From Vibrio breoganii (GTDB lineage Bacteria; Pseudomonadota; Gammaproteobacteria; Enterobacterales; Vibrionaceae), in contig NZ_CP016177.1 of the NCBI RefSeq assembly GCF_001677275.1, positions 1,426,001 to 1,490,000 of the forward strand: DNA of 64,000 nt, read 5' to 3'. Positions 53,004 through 61,770 of the stretch are shown here, one piece after another (the stretch's first letter is position 1; each line of letters begins with the position of its first letter). The notes under the pieces are model-generated. The model was not told where the DNA came from, ran no database searches, and saw nothing but the letters and a program-made list of their open reading frames with translations. Position numbers and translations under genes: made by a program.

Positions 53004-54847
53004 TGAGTGAATCTGCAAAGTACATTGTTGGTATCGATTTAGGTACTACCCACAGCGTTTTATCCTTTGTTGATAAGCACCAAGAAGAAGCTAAAGTCGA
53101 GGTAATGCCAATTCCTCAGCTTAGTGCGCCGGGCCAGGTAGAAAGCCTAAATCAATTAGGGTCTTTCATTTACCAGCCTAGTGAACATGAGATGGGTGCA
53201 GGCTCTCGTACCCTTCCATGGACTGAGTCTCCAGAAGCGCTAGTGGGCTCTGTTGCGAGAAAGCTTGGCAGCAAGACCCCAATTCGTTTAGTGGCCAGTG
53301 CCAAGTCTTGGCTAGGTCATGCGGCAGTAAACCGTCGTGAAGCCTTCTTGCCAGCAGGCAGCCCTGAAGAGATCAGCAAGGTTTCTCCTTTGCGTGCGAC
53401 TGAGCTTTACCTAGAGCATTTAATGCAAGCATGGGATCATGCCCACCCAGAGCATAAGCTTCACCAGCAAGACGTTACGATTACGGTTCCTGCATCTTTT
53501 GACCCAGCTGCGCGCGATCTTACTGCGGAAGCGGCGCGCAATCTTGGCTTGCATCATCTTACTTTGTTGGAAGAGCCACAAGCGGCGCTGTACAACTGGA
53601 TTGAAAAAACCGGAGATGACTGGCGCAACCAATTAACGGTCGGTGATGTCGTCTTGGTTGTCGATGTTGGCGGTGGTACTACGGATTTATCGCTCGTAGC
53701 GGTAACAGAAGATGAAGGTAACCTGACCTTAGAGCGTGTTGCCGTTGGCGAGCATATTCTGCTTGGCGGCGACAACATGGACCTTGCCCTAGCCTATCGC
53801 ATTAAGATGAAGATGGCTCAAGACGGCAAAGAGCTGCAACCTTGGCAAATCCAAGCCATCGTGCACGCTTGTCGCGACGCCAAAGAAGCACTGCTAAACG
53901 ATAAAGAACTGCAGTCTGTGCCGATTGTTATCCCAAGTCGTGGCTCTAAGCTGATGGGCAGCACACTAAAAACCGAATTGACCTCAGAAGAGGTTCAGCA
54001 AACCCTAGTGGACGGTTTCTTCCCTGTTGTTGATATTGACGAGCATCCAAAGCAAGCACGACGCGGCGCATTAACGCAGATGGGTCTGCCGTACGCGCAA
54101 GATGCCGGTGTGACAAGACACATTGCCGCCTTCCTAAGCAAGCAAGCAGAATCCACCGCTGATGTGTTTGGTGGCATGTTTGGCTCAGATAAGCCTGACT
54201 TTGTTAAGCCTACGGCTATCTTGTTTAACGGTGGCGTACTCAAGGCCGATACCCTTGCTGAGCGTCTGTTTGAAGTGATTAACCTATGGCTAGCTGACGC
54301 TGACGCGCCAGAGGCTAAACAGCTTCTCGGCTCAGACCTTGACCTTGCGGTATCTTCTGGTGCTGCCTACTACGGTCAAGTTCGTCAGGGCAAAGGTGTT
54401 CGTATTCGTGGCGGTATCGCTTCGAGTTACTACGTCGGCATCGAAAGCGCCATGCCTGCTATCCCTGGCATGGCACCACCAATGGAAGCATTGTGTGTGG
54501 CACCCTTTGGTATGGAAGAAGGCTCTTCAGCAGATGTACCAAGCCAAGAATTTGGCCTTGTGATTGGTGAACCAGTACACTTCCAGTTCTACGGCTCTAC
54601 CATTCGCCGTGAAGACAGCGCAGGTACGCACCTAGATTACTGGCAAGACGACGAGCTCGATGAGCTTCCTGAAATCCATGTCACTCTAGATGCGAAAGAA
54701 GGCCGTCAAGTGGGCGATGTGGTTGCGGTTAAGCTAGCATCTCGCGTAACCGAACTGGGCACCCTCTATCTTGAAGCGATTGCAGCGGATAACGGTCAAA
54801 AGTGGCACGTTGAATTTGATGTGCGAGAAGAAAACGCCTCAAGCTAA
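53003..54847 (+). CDS. Atypical Hsp70 family protein (first copy)
   Basis: 614 residues. Nucleotide-binding motifs are intact: phosphate 1 IDLGTTHS (11-18), VTITVPASFDPAARDLTAEAA, phosphate 2 VVDVGGGTTDLSLV (about 219) and adenosine motif ILFNGGVLKADTLAERL. The part after about 480 is short and strand-rich (ending WHVEFDVREE), without the helical lid or EEVD tail of DnaK. It is coupled to DUF2760 and followed by a hairpin and a second Hsp70 gene. It probably acts as an ATP-driven switch on an unknown client. Confidence 0.88.
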   Translation: MSESAKYIVGIDLGTTHSVLSFVDKHQEEAKVEVMPIPQLSAPGQVESLNQLGSFIYQPSEHEMGAGSRTLPWTESPEALVGSVARKLGSKTPIRLVASAKSWLGHAAVNRREAFLPAGSPEEISKVSPLRATELYLEHLMQAWDHAHPEHKLHQQDVTITVPASFDPAARDLTAEAARNLGLHHLTLLEEPQAALYNWIEKTGDDWRNQLTVGDVVLVVDVGGGTTDLSLVAVTEDEGNLTLERVAVGEHILLGGDNMDLALAYRIKMKMAQDGKELQPWQIQAIVHACRDAKEALLNDKELQSVPIVIPSRGSKLMGSTLKTELTSEEVQQTLVDGFFPVVDIDEHPKQARRGALTQMGLPYAQDAGVTRHIAAFLSKQAESTADVFGGMFGSDKPDFVKPTAILFNGGVLKADTLAERLFEVINLWLADADAPEAKQLLGSDLDLAVSSGAAYYGQVRQGKGVRIRGGIASSYYVGIESAMPAIPGMAPPMEALCVAPFGMEEGSSADVPSQEFGLVIGEPVHFQFYGSTIRREDSAGTHLDYWQDDELDELPEIHVTLDAKEGRQVGDVVAVKLASRVTELGTLYLEAIAADNGQKWHVEFDVREENASS

Positions 54848-54867
54848 TCTATAATTCCAAAGACCCT

Positions 54868-54897
54868 AAACAGCACTGGGCTCCTCAGTGCTGTTTT
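54868..54897 (+). terminator. Terminator between the two Hsp70 genes
   Basis: The perfect 11-bp stem AAACAGCACTG / CAGTGCTGTTT has a 6-base loop; the T-run is short (TTTTCT counted from the stem end). Partial read-through would give less of the second protein. Confidence 0.8.
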
Positions 54898-54924
54898 CTC
54901 CACCCTTGTTGCTCCGAGTTAACT

Positions 54925-57750
54925 ATGACATCGTCAAAGACACCTGCATCATCAAAAAAATCTCGCTTTCTCGTCGGCATTGACCTTGGTACCACCAATA
55001 CTGTGGTCGCGTTTTGTGAAAACACTGAACCGCTGAAAGAATCTCCTTTGCAACTGTTTGAAATTGACCAACTTGTGGGGCAAGGGGAAGTAGCACGCAG
55101 ACCGCAGCTCCCTTCTTTTCGATTTCATGCGACAAAGCAGCAGTTTTCCAGTGAGACCCTGCAGTTGCCGTGGACGCAGCAACAGGTTGCAGGAGACGTA
55201 GAGAATGTCATTATCGGAGAATGGGCACGAGAGCTAGGCTCTCAAGTGGAAGGACGACAGGTATCCAGTGCCAAAAGTTGGCTATCCCATGCCAGTGTAG
55301 ACAGAGAATCAGACATCTTGCCATGGGCGGGGGCTGACGATGTTGAAAAGGTCTCTCCGGTGATTGCCAGTGCCAGTTACTTAAACCATATCAGGCAGGC
55401 ATGGAACCACCGAAACCCTATCAATAGACTTGAAGAGCAGGAAGTGGTTATCACGGTCCCTGCCTCTTTTGATGAAATTGCCCGAAACCTGACCCTAAAG
55501 GCTGCCTCTCTTGCAGGCTTAGATAAGGTGTTGCTACTAGAAGAGCCTCAAGCGGCCTGTTATGACTGGTATGCACGCTTTGAGCAGCAGCAGAACCCCG
55601 ATCTTTCAGATATTCCACTGATTTTGATCTGTGATGTAGGTGGCGGTACCACCGACCTTAGCCTTATCCAAGCGAAATACACAGACGGTGAACTGAGCCT
55701 TAATCGTACTGGCGTAGGTGAGCACCTCATGCTTGGCGGTGATAACATCGACCTTGCCCTTGCTCATATCAGTGAACAAAAGCTCAACAACAAGACACCA
55801 ATGAAAGCCCAAGCGCTGAGCAAGCTGATTTCCCAAACTCGACGTGTGAAGGAGAACTTACTCGGCGTAAATGCGCCAGAAGAAGGCAAAGTCACCCTAT
55901 TAGGTGGCGGTTCTCGTCTGATTGGCGGCGCACGCAGTGTGGCGGTAACGCGAGAAGAGGTTCAACAGCTTGGTCTTGAAGGCTTCTTCCCTCTAACTCC
56001 ATTTGATGAGCTACCTAGCACCAAGCGAAGTGCTGTTGTGGAATTTGGTTTGCCCTATGTATCAGACCCAGCCGTTACCAAGCACGTAGCGCAGTTTTTG
56101 AACCAGCATCAATCTGCTTGCCAAGACGCGTTAGGTAACAGCCGACAACACGCTATCCCTGTTGCGCTTCTCGTCAATGGCGGTGCGTTCAACAGCCCTT
56201 TGATCAAGAAACGTATTCAAGATGTCCTTGAATTATGGCGTGATGATTCTATTACCCTGTTGGATAACCCACATCCAGACTTTGCCGTGGCGTATGGCGC
56301 AGTGGCGTACAGCAAAGCGCGTCGCGGCGCTCAGCTAAAGATTGGTGGTGGTAGCCCCCGCTCCTACTTTTTACACCTAGCGGGTAAGAATAAAAGCCAA
56401 GCGCTATGTCTTCTTGGCAAAGGCAGTGAAGAAGGCACAGAAGTGCGCCTAACCGGAAGACGGTTTGCACTCACTCTCGACCAACCCGTGCGCTTTAATC
56501 TGTTGACCACAACCATGGACAGTTTGAGCGACGGCTCAACCCCTAACAATGGAACACTTCACACCGTAGATAGCGACTTAATGCAGGCTCTTCCTCCTTC
56601 TATCGCCTCTCTTGACAGTGGTAGTGATGAAGAACTAGAGGCGAATCAAAAGCGCAGAGTAGAAGTACAGCTCAGCAGTAAGTTGACAGAAGTGGGTACA
56701 TTGCAACTAGAGTGTGTGGACATCGACAATGATGACGACCGCTGGCAGGTCGAGTTTGAGGTTCGCAATCAAAAAACCGTTGAAGAGCAGCACATACCTG
56801 CGAACCTTACTCAATCCAAGCAGCTGATTTCTACCCTTTACAGTGGCAGCAAAAAGCAAACCGATGCCAAAGAAATCAAGATGCTTGCCAAGCAACTAGA
56901 ACGAAACTTAGGTAAACGCGATAGCTGGGACCTAACCACCTCTCGTCACCTATTTGATGCCTTTGCACTGGGTAAGAAACGTCGCCGTCGCTCTGAGCCG
57001 CATGAGAAAAACTGGCTAAGATTAGCAGGCTACAGCTTAAGACCAGGATTTGGCGATCCCGTTGATTCGTGGCGAATGGAGCAAGTGTGGCCACTTTACC
57101 AACAAGGTATTCAGTTTAAGAACCAGCAAGGGTGGAGCGATTGGTGGATTTTTTGGCGTAGAGTCAGCGGTGGTCTGAATCAAGATCAACAAGAAAGCAT
57201 TCTTGCCGATATTGCCAAATATTTGCATCCAGGAGCGCTTAAAAACCCACAAACAGCCAAAGTAGCCCATGAAAATGGCTACGAGGCAATGGTTCGCCTA
57301 TCGGCCTCTTTGGAAAGACTGCACTTTGACGACAAAACGCTACTCGCCAATTGGTTTATGACCAAGGCCTGCCACTTAGAAAGCTATCGCGATGCGCATT
57401 GGTGGGCGCTGGCACGACTTGGCAGTCGCAGGCCACTATATGGCAGCCAGCACAATGTTATTCCAGTTGAAGAGATCAATAGCTGGTTGCACACCTTGCT
57501 TGAGCTAGATTGGAATAAACAAAGCATGGCAGCCTTTGCCGCAGTAATGATGGCTTGTAAAACCGGTGATAGAACCCTTGATGTGGCTGCGGAGCTAAGA
57601 CAGAAAGTAATAGAAAAAGTCACAGGCAGTAAGGTGCCGCAAACTTGGTTGCATCTTCTCACCACTGAGGAAGCATTCAATCAGGAAGAGGCTCAAAAAG
57701 CCTTCGGCGATACCCTACCCGCAGGTTTGCAATTACTGCAAGACGATTAA
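54925..57750 (+). CDS. Large atypical Hsp70 family protein with C-terminal DUF3731-like region
   Basis: 941 residues. The N-terminal Hsp70 core is paralogous to the preceding gene: IDLGTTNT (19-26), VVITVPASFDEIARNLTLKAA, ICDVGGGTTDLSLI (about 236) and LLVNGGAFNSPLIKKRI. The strand-rich part ends near 630 (DDRWQVEFEVRNQ, parallel to the end of the first copy). The last ~300 residues are an added helical region rich in Trp and Arg (HEKNWLRLAGYSLRPGFGDP), which I associate with DUF3731. No signal peptide. Confidence 0.87.
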   Translation: MTSSKTPASSKKSRFLVGIDLGTTNTVVAFCENTEPLKESPLQLFEIDQLVGQGEVARRPQLPSFRFHATKQQFSSETLQLPWTQQQVAGDVENVIIGEWARELGSQVEGRQVSSAKSWLSHASVDRESDILPWAGADDVEKVSPVIASASYLNHIRQAWNHRNPINRLEEQEVVITVPASFDEIARNLTLKAASLAGLDKVLLLEEPQAACYDWYARFEQQQNPDLSDIPLILICDVGGGTTDLSLIQAKYTDGELSLNRTGVGEHLMLGGDNIDLALAHISEQKLNNKTPMKAQALSKLISQTRRVKENLLGVNAPEEGKVTLLGGGSRLIGGARSVAVTREEVQQLGLEGFFPLTPFDELPSTKRSAVVEFGLPYVSDPAVTKHVAQFLNQHQSACQDALGNSRQHAIPVALLVNGGAFNSPLIKKRIQDVLELWRDDSITLLDNPHPDFAVAYGAVAYSKARRGAQLKIGGGSPRSYFLHLAGKNKSQALCLLGKGSEEGTEVRLTGRRFALTLDQPVRFNLLTTTMDSLSDGSTPNNGTLHTVDSDLMQALPPSIASLDSGSDEELEANQKRRVEVQLSSKLTEVGTLQLECVDIDNDDDRWQVEFEVRNQKTVEEQHIPANLTQSKQLISTLYSGSKKQTDAKEIKMLAKQLERNLGKRDSWDLTTSRHLFDAFALGKKRRRRSEPHEKNWLRLAGYSLRPGFGDPVDSWRMEQVWPLYQQGIQFKNQQGWSDWWIFWRRVSGGLNQDQQESILADIAKYLHPGALKNPQTAKVAHENGYEAMVRLSASLERLHFDDKTLLANWFMTKACHLESYRDAHWWALARLGSRRPLYGSQHNVIPVEEINSWLHTLLELDWNKQSMAAFAAVMMACKTGDRTLDVAAELRQKVIEKVTGSKVPQTWLHLLTTEEAFNQEEAQKAFGDTLPAGLQLLQDD

Positions 57751-57767
57751 AGCCCCAAAAACCCACT

Positions 57768-57792
57768 ATTGCCCCTACGCCTAAGGGGCAAT
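57768..57792 (+). terminator. Terminator-like hairpin after the Hsp70 operon
   Basis: A perfect 9-bp stem, ATTGCCCCT / AGGGGCAAT, with a 7-base loop begins 17 bp after the stop. A clear T-run is lacking. Confidence 0.6.
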
Positions 57793-57938
57793 ATTCGCCT
57801 TATCCTGAACCATTGTCTTCAAACCCTCGTACTATTACTGTTAATTAAAATCGATAATTAATAAAAAATCGTGAAATTTTTTCTTGGTTTGTACTCTCCT
57901 ATTAAGAGACTATTCAACAAAGAAAGACGAGGTCTCAA

Positions 57939-59066
57939 ATGAAACGACTGTCTACCGCACTTTTCACCATTGTTATTGCTTCTCCTTTCGCATGGATGAT
58001 GTCTAGCAGCTCTATGGCTGACGACGCAAAAATGTCCGACGCAACCAACATTAAAGTGGCAACACTTGCCGGTGGTTGTTTCTGGTGTACAGAGGCCGAC
58101 CTAGAGAAATTGCCAGGGGTCATTGACGTTGTCTCCGGTTACACCGGAGGGACTGAGGTTAACCCAACCTACAAACAAGTGGCGGCAGGTAAGACCGGCC
58201 ACATAGAAGCGATACAAGTCACTTATGACGCAGACTCAGTGACCTATGTAGAAGTGCTAGACCACCTGTTTCGCCATATGGATCCTACCGATGATCAAGG
58301 TTCATTTGTGGATAGAGGAAGGCACTACCGACCTGCGGTGTTTTATCACAACGAACAGCAATTCAATATCGCCAGCGGCTTCATTCAAGATATAGACCGA
58401 TTAGGTGTGTACAAGAAACCCCTGAAAACAGAGCTCATCGAATACACCACCTTTTATGACGCTGAAGATTACCATCAGGATTACTACAAAAAGAACCCGA
58501 TTCGCTATAAATACTATCGTCACGGTTCTGGACGCGACCGCTATCTCGATAGCATCTTTGGTAAAGATCGTGAAGAGTCCGGCATGACCTTGATAGCAAT
58601 GATTGAGGCTGATAAAGGCGTTGACACTCAACGCTACACAAAGCCAAATGATTCTGAGATCAAAGATATGCTGACTGAACTCCAGTACTACGTTACTCAG
58701 CAAGAAGGTACCGAGCGTCCATTTAAAAATGAGTACTGGGATAACAAAAAAGATGGGATCTACGTGGATATCGTCTCAGGTGAACCTTTGTTTAGTTCCA
58801 CAGATAAATACAAGTCAGGGACAGGCTGGCCTAGTTTTACCAAGCCGATCAATGACCGTTTTATAACCGAGCACAAAGACAGCAAACTGTTTTACACACG
58901 TATAGAAGTAAGAAGCCGATTTGGTGATTCACACCTTGGGCACGTGTTTGAAGATGGTCCTGAGCCTACCGGATTGAGATACTGCATTAATTCGGCGTCG
59001 TTGAAATTTATCCCTAAAGATCAATTATCTAAAATGGGATATGAAGAGTTCTTAACACTATTTTAG
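57939..59066 (+). CDS. msrAB: Exported MsrA-MsrB fusion, methionine sulfoxide reductase
   Basis: 375 residues with an N-terminal signal or anchor (cleavage likely after SMA, about 27). The MsrA domain (about 40-200) has GGCFWC with the nucleophilic Cys. The MsrB domain (about 235-375) has [21 protein letters not shown] and the catalytic RYCIN. The four zinc cysteines of many MsrB proteins are absent ([13 protein letters not shown] replaces CxxC). Only three cysteines exist in the whole protein. It repairs oxidised methionine in periplasmic or membrane proteins. Binding site AAGACGAGG. Confidence 0.93.
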   Translation: MKRLSTALFTIVIASPFAWMMSSSSMADDAKMSDATNIKVATLAGGCFWCTEADLEKLPGVIDVVSGYTGGTEVNPTYKQVAAGKTGHIEAIQVTYDADSVTYVEVLDHLFRHMDPTDDQGSFVDRGRHYRPAVFYHNEQQFNIASGFIQDIDRLGVYKKPLKTELIEYTTFYDAEDYHQDYYKKNPIRYKYYRHGSGRDRYLDSIFGKDREESGMTLIAMIEADKGVDTQRYTKPNDSEIKDMLTELQYYVTQQEGTERPFKNEYWDNKKDGIYVDIVSGEPLFSSTDKYKSGTGWPSFTKPINDRFITEHKDSKLFYTRIEVRSRFGDSHLGHVFEDGPEPTGLRYCINSASLKFIPKDQLSKMGYEEFLTLF

Positions 59067-59135
59067 AAGGTGCAAATTTAGTGTATGATTTTCTTAGCAG
59101 CTAAGTTAACCACGTTGCAATGGCTAGCCAACTGC

Positions 59136-60098
59136 TTAGAGTACCGGCCTTCGGGCCGGTTCTTTTTTATCTGACAATCCACTAAGAAACGCAACCAAAG
59201 CTTCATTCACTCTCTCTGCTTCCTCATATTGCAAAGCGTGCCCTGCACCCTCCAATCCTATGAATTTGTGATCGCTAGGTAAATAAGAACGAACCTTCTC
59301 TGATTGATTGAAACTCAGTAGTTGATCTTCCTTACCCCACATCAGTAGCGTGGGAATTTGATTCTTGTTTAGACTTTCAAGAGCCTGTTGGCTTGATTGC
59401 TGCAATGCCTGAATAGCCGTCAAATAAATCGCATTACGAAACCCTTTTATTCTCATCTGCTCTTGATAACGTTGTTGCCAGTGACCAAGCAATTCAGGTT
59501 CTACAAAGTCTTTGATCTGCTCTTTAATCATGTTGGGAAGATAAAAAGCATAGGTGAGGTAGCGACCAATAATAGGCAGTTTAAGCGGGCCGATATTAAC
59601 CGGTTCATTCAAGGGTGAAAGAAGGCTCACACTCGCGACCCTTTCGGGGTGCGATTGGGCATAGTGAGACACAATAGCGCCGCCCATAGACAAGCCAACC
59701 AAATGTACAGCTTGGTCGATGTGCAAATGCTCTAAAAGGTGTTCAAGTTGGCTGGAAAAAAGCGCTAGGTTATATCGCGTATTGGGACGGGCAGAATAGC
59801 CTCTTCCGAATAGATCAAACGTGAGTACGCGAAAACCAGACTCCTCTATGGCCTTGGCATTTCGCTCCCAGGCAAAGCTAGGCACTGAGAAGCCATGCAC
59901 CAATACCACAACGGGTAAATCAGAGTCACCAGCAATGCGATAATTCACAATGCCAAGTGGCAGCTGCGCAATAGTGAGTCCGGGGTGATTTTTTAACTCT
60001 TGGGTTAAATAGCGACGTTCTAGGTTTCGCCAGAAGGGCAACATGATCAACAATAGAATGAGAAAAAAAAACGCTAGTAACCCTAACTCAAACCACAC
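59136..60098 (-). CDS. Membrane-anchored alpha/beta hydrolase
   Basis: 320 residues. One N-terminal membrane segment (LLAFFFLILLLIMLPF) precedes an alpha/beta hydrolase fold. The oxyanion segment is VLVHGFSVPSFAWERN, the nucleophile elbow GLSMGGA, the acid in WGKEDQLLS, and the histidine in GAGHALQYEEA. Substrate unknown. The last codons (KKEPARRPVL) are encoded by the msrAB terminator hairpin. It is the final gene of the tyrR-side operon. Confidence 0.87.
   Translation of the reverse strand: MWFELGLLAFFFLILLLIMLPFWRNLERRYLTQELKNHPGLTIAQLPLGIVNYRIAGDSDLPVVVLVHGFSVPSFAWERNAKAIEESGFRVLTFDLFGRGYSARPNTRYNLALFSSQLEHLLEHLHIDQAVHLVGLSMGGAIVSHYAQSHPERVASVSLLSPLNEPVNIGPLKLPIIGRYLTYAFYLPNMIKEQIKDFVEPELLGHWQQRYQEQMRIKGFRNAIYLTAIQALQQSSQQALESLNKNQIPTLLMWGKEDQLLSFNQSEKVRSYLPSDHKFIGLEGAGHALQYEEAERVNEALVAFLSGLSDKKEPARRPVL
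59143..59168 (+). terminator. msrAB terminator embedded in the hydrolase coding sequence
   Basis: The stem ACCGGCC-TTCG-GGCCGGT with a stable UUCG loop is followed by TCTTTTTT. It lies 77 bp after msrAB and inside the 3' end of the convergent gene. Confidence 0.9.
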
Positions 60099-60115
60099 AT
60101 GCCACCCCTCAAATC

Positions 60116-60598
60116 TTAAGGACGATTACCGAGTTTTACTTGTCCGTCAGTGGTAAACCATAGCGCCTGTTTGCGTCGTCGGCCAATCAAAATTGGGCCA
60201 TCGTCAAAAAACAGAAAGTTCTTCCAGTGTTGTTTGAATATAGACCAGGTGGTTTGCACGACATTGTATTTCTCGTAACAGAAGTACACTGTAACGTCGT
60301 CTTGCCAATCAATGTGTTCAATCACTGCTTCAGGCAGGCCTTCATCATCGGACTCCCAGTTGTTCATCCAATTTACCGAGTCAGACCAATTAGCCCCTGA
60401 CGTCGGCCAATCTTGGCTACTCATGCGCTCTGAGTCAGGACTTTGCTTACTGATGTTATCCTTCCAAAACTGAGCACTTTTAGCCTGCGACATAGGCTTA
60501 ATTTCCGCTAAGTCTTCGGAGGGAATAGGCATGGATTGGTGGGTAAAGATCCACTTGCGTGAATATTCATCTAGCGATATATGGTCCATATTACTCAT
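60116..60598 (-). CDS. DUF2947 family protein
   Basis: 160 residues, cytoplasmic. LDEYSRKWIFTHQSMPI, VYFCYEKYNVVQTTW and the C-terminal QVKLGNRP match a vibrio-rich family I know as DUF2947. Function unknown. It overlaps the HD-domain gene upstream by 8 bp and precedes the hydrolase gene by 17 bp. Confidence 0.78.
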   Translation of the reverse strand: MSNMDHISLDEYSRKWIFTHQSMPIPSEDLAEIKPMSQAKSAQFWKDNISKQSPDSERMSSQDWPTSGANWSDSVNWMNNWESDDEGLPEAVIEHIDWQDDVTVYFCYEKYNVVQTTWSIFKQHWKNFLFFDDGPILIGRRRKQALWFTTDGQVKLGNRP

Positions 60599-61181
60599 CT
60601 TTTAGCCAGCCGTTTTCTACGGCTTCATCTATGATCTGTAGCGCCTTCTGCCACAAGGTTTCTGAGCCTTGCTGAATGCGACCGTTGATAGCAATGACTT
60701 GACTGCGTTTCACTTGATGCTCAACCCAGCTTTGTCCTTGATTATGATAGTTCAATAACATCGGGATGAATCGATCTAACGCCTTAGCAAACTTGGCATC
60801 ATCGGTTGTCGCTGCTTCAAATTCATCCCAAATGGCACGCAGTTCTTCTCTTTGGCCTTCTGGTAGGTAACCAAACAAACGATCTGCCGCTAGCAATTCT
60901 TTTTGCTCTTGCTCTTTGGAGGCCACCGCGTCATAGACAAAGGTGTCTCCTGCATCAATTTCAACAATATCATGCAATAACAGCATCTTTAGGACTCGAG
61001 CAATGTCTACTTCTGCATTAGCGTGCTCATGAGTGAGCATAGCCATGGTAGCGACATGCCAGCTGTGCTCTGCGCTATTTTCAAGGCGACCTTGCGCGCT
61101 CTTTACTCGAGTTCTTCTGAGTACATTCTTAAGCTGGTCAATCTCCATCAACATTTCAAGTTGTTGGTTTAATCTTTGCAT
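60591..61181 (-). CDS. HD-domain phosphohydrolase, YfbR-like
   Basis: 196 residues. The metal-binding residues are visible as SAEHSWHVA (His), LLLHDIVEID (HD) and a downstream Asp in GDTFVYD. The family includes YfbR 5'-deoxynucleotidase and related HD hydrolases; substrate uncertain. It overlaps the GNAT gene by 13 bp upstream and the DUF2947 gene by 8 bp downstream. Confidence 0.86.
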   Translation of the reverse strand: MQRLNQQLEMLMEIDQLKNVLRRTRVKSAQGRLENSAEHSWHVATMAMLTHEHANAEVDIARVLKMLLLHDIVEIDAGDTFVYDAVASKEQEQKELLAADRLFGYLPEGQREELRAIWDEFEAATTDDAKFAKALDRFIPMLLNYHNQGQSWVEHQVKRSQVIAINGRIQQGSETLWQKALQIIDEAVENGWLKDE

Positions 61182-61762
61182 GCTTCCATCCAGTTTTCGT
61201 TAGTAAGTGACGTCAACACATGGTCTTGCCAACGCCCATCAATCAATAGGTAGTCCTTGGCGATCCCTTCTTTTACAAAGCCCATTTTTTCTAGGACCTT
61301 GGCACTTCGCTCATTATGGGGAAGATAAGACGCCTGAATTCGGTGCATATTAAACTGCTTAAAAAGATAGTGACAGGCTTCTTTCAGGCTAAAGTGCATT
61401 AGTCCCTTACCCTGCTCCTGTTCATCGAGAGAATAGCCAAGATTACATGCGTGAAAGGGATAAGCGACAATGTTGCTAAAGGTCACGACACCTAATACCT
61501 TGCTCTCGTCATGATTCAAAACTAGAAGGTACAAACCTTGTCTGAGTTTTTCTAATTCCTCAAGGCGAGCTATCTTATATTTCCATCCTGTAACTGTGTA
61601 AAAACCTTCATCTCTGATGGGATCCCAAGGCTTTAAAAACGCTTTATTGCGAACAAAGTATTCACACAATATCTTCGCATCCGAGCGCGTCACAGAGCGA
61701 ATCATCGGCTCTGAAACAGAAGTACTTTTCTTGACCACTAAGGGCTTATGAGTGAAAAACAT
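61169..61762 (-). CDS. GNAT acetyltransferase, RimJ/RimL type
   Basis: 197 residues from the ATG at 61762; a TTG two codons upstream is also in frame. It has the RimJ/RimL fold: RSVTRSDAKILCEYF at the start, GYSLDEQEQGKGLMHFSLKEA as the acetyl-CoA motif and LEKMGFVKEGIAKDYLLIDGRWQDHVL at the end, typical of ribosomal-protein acetyltransferases such as RimJ. It starts 8 bp after the tyrR stop. Confidence 0.88.
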   Translation of the reverse strand: MFFTHKPLVVKKSTSVSEPMIRSVTRSDAKILCEYFVRNKAFLKPWDPIRDEGFYTVTGWKYKIARLEELEKLRQGLYLLVLNHDESKVLGVVTFSNIVAYPFHACNLGYSLDEQEQGKGLMHFSLKEACHYLFKQFNMHRIQASYLPHNERSAKVLEKMGFVKEGIAKDYLLIDGRWQDHVLTSLTNENWMEACKD

Positions 61763-61770
61763 CTCCAAAC

